64,000 nucleotides of DNA. Source: Micrasema longulum. Taxonomy: Eukaryota > Arthropoda > Insecta > Trichoptera > Brachycentridae. How positions within the stretch are numbered: position 1 is the stretch's first letter; every line of letters starts with the position of its first letter. Below, one piece after another: positions 63,783-64,000 of the stretch. The stretch spans positions 62,001 through 126,000 of the forward strand of contig JAGVSM010000221.1 of assembly GCA_022494885.1 (NCBI GenBank). The letters run 5' to 3'. The notes beneath the pieces are model-generated. The model had not been told where the DNA came from. It worked only from the letters and a program-made list of their open reading frames with translations, and did not search any database. The position numbers and the translations under genes are program-made.

Positions 63783-64000
63783 TAAATGAGAGTGAATGTG
63801 GGTTATTTAATTGTCAATTGTCTTTTGCATGCTGATGATGCCGTGCTTCTTGCTAACAACAAAGAGGAACTAAAATTCTTGGTTACAAAAGTCTACGATG
63901 TATGCAAGGGAAGCGATTTGTTGATGAATGTCATCATATGTGATGGTTTTTGAACGATGAAAGTATGACTAAATGTGATATCACTGTGAATAGGGTTAAA
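63783..64000 (+). pseudogene. RTE-2 copy, running off the window end
   Basis: A plus frame reads MRVNVGYLIVNCLLHADDAV, LLANNKEELKFLVTKVYDVC and KGSDLLMNV, then a deletion relative to the 11.5 kb copy removes about 10 bases (gaatgtcatcatatgtgatg) and the frame is lost. The catalytic YADD is HADD here: the tyrosine is changed but both aspartates are kept. It continues through atgactaaatgtgatatcac to the last base, so the 3' end lies outside. Confidence 0.88.

Noticed and set aside
1..64000. CRISPR array, bacterial operon or phage module
   Set aside because: No spaced direct repeats of the right size, no ribosome-binding-site-led gene runs; every multi-copy signal is an interspersed eukaryotic repeat.

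Overview
The window is an AT-rich, intron-like or intergenic stretch of an animal genome, almost certainly an insect. I see no bacterial-style operon, no complete host gene, no rRNA and no functional tRNA gene. The repeat spectrum includes tRNA-derived SINEs, RTE-, Jockey- and CR1-type non-LTR retrotransposon ends, Penelope-like fragments, a Helitron with insect-type ends and a hAT element. Together with frequent TAGGTA/ACCTAC words this resembles Lepidoptera most, but the order is an inference and the species cannot be named. Most of the sequence I can explain is dead mobile DNA in layers of different ages.

Layout. 0-9 kb: SINEs, an RTE-type reverse transcriptase remnant (2.8-3.4 kb) and a short Helitron (5.8-6.4 kb). 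9-18.6 kb: a possible host exon (9.5 kb), RTE-2 (11.5-12.3 kb), a hammerhead-like palindrome (13.3 kb), five SINE copies, the longest reverse transcriptase remnant (16.5-17.6 kb) and a TA-flanked MITE inside an older repeat (18.1-18.5 kb). 18.6-23 kb: almost featureless AT-rich DNA. 23-33 kb: LINE 3' ends, SINEs, a 169-bp tandem duplication, and a LINE carrying a SINE insertion (32.3-33.2 kb). 34-46 kb: RTE-2 on the minus strand, a promoter-like palindrome (38.5 kb), a complete 919-bp hAT element with a perfect 8-bp target duplication (42.8-43.8 kb). 46-64 kb: an RTE copy containing a perfect 41-bp inverted repeat, Penelope/hammerhead-like pairs (47.7-48.4 and 62.4-62.8 kb), nested SINEs, a LINE inserted into RTE-2 (52.8-53.7 kb), two possible minus-strand host exons (56.6 and 60.3 kb), a TA-flanked 168-bp MITE, and a 0.94-kb array of the dominant local repeat.

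Repeat names used here are local labels. Family A: roughly 385-410 bp unit, at least nine loci, dense in palindromes, usually found as a reverse copy followed by a forward copy. Family E: Penelope-like tails with a hammerhead-ribozyme-like core. Families J, L and N: unclassified pairs of dispersed repeats. SINE-B, -C, -G, -H and -M: five SINEs with tRNA-like heads. LINE-K: a Jockey-like LINE with a 3' hairpin. RTE-1 to RTE-6: six distinct RTE-like copies or lineages.

How the pieces work together: several nested insertions give relative ages, and in four cases a second copy in the same window supplies the empty site. The clearest hidden structure is the hammerhead-like family: five degenerate copies agree on a core (CTGANGA, a stem II of GAGAC/GTCTC, GAAA, and a palindromic ACCGGT stem III followed by a GTA cleavage triplet), and each copy has its own core damage.
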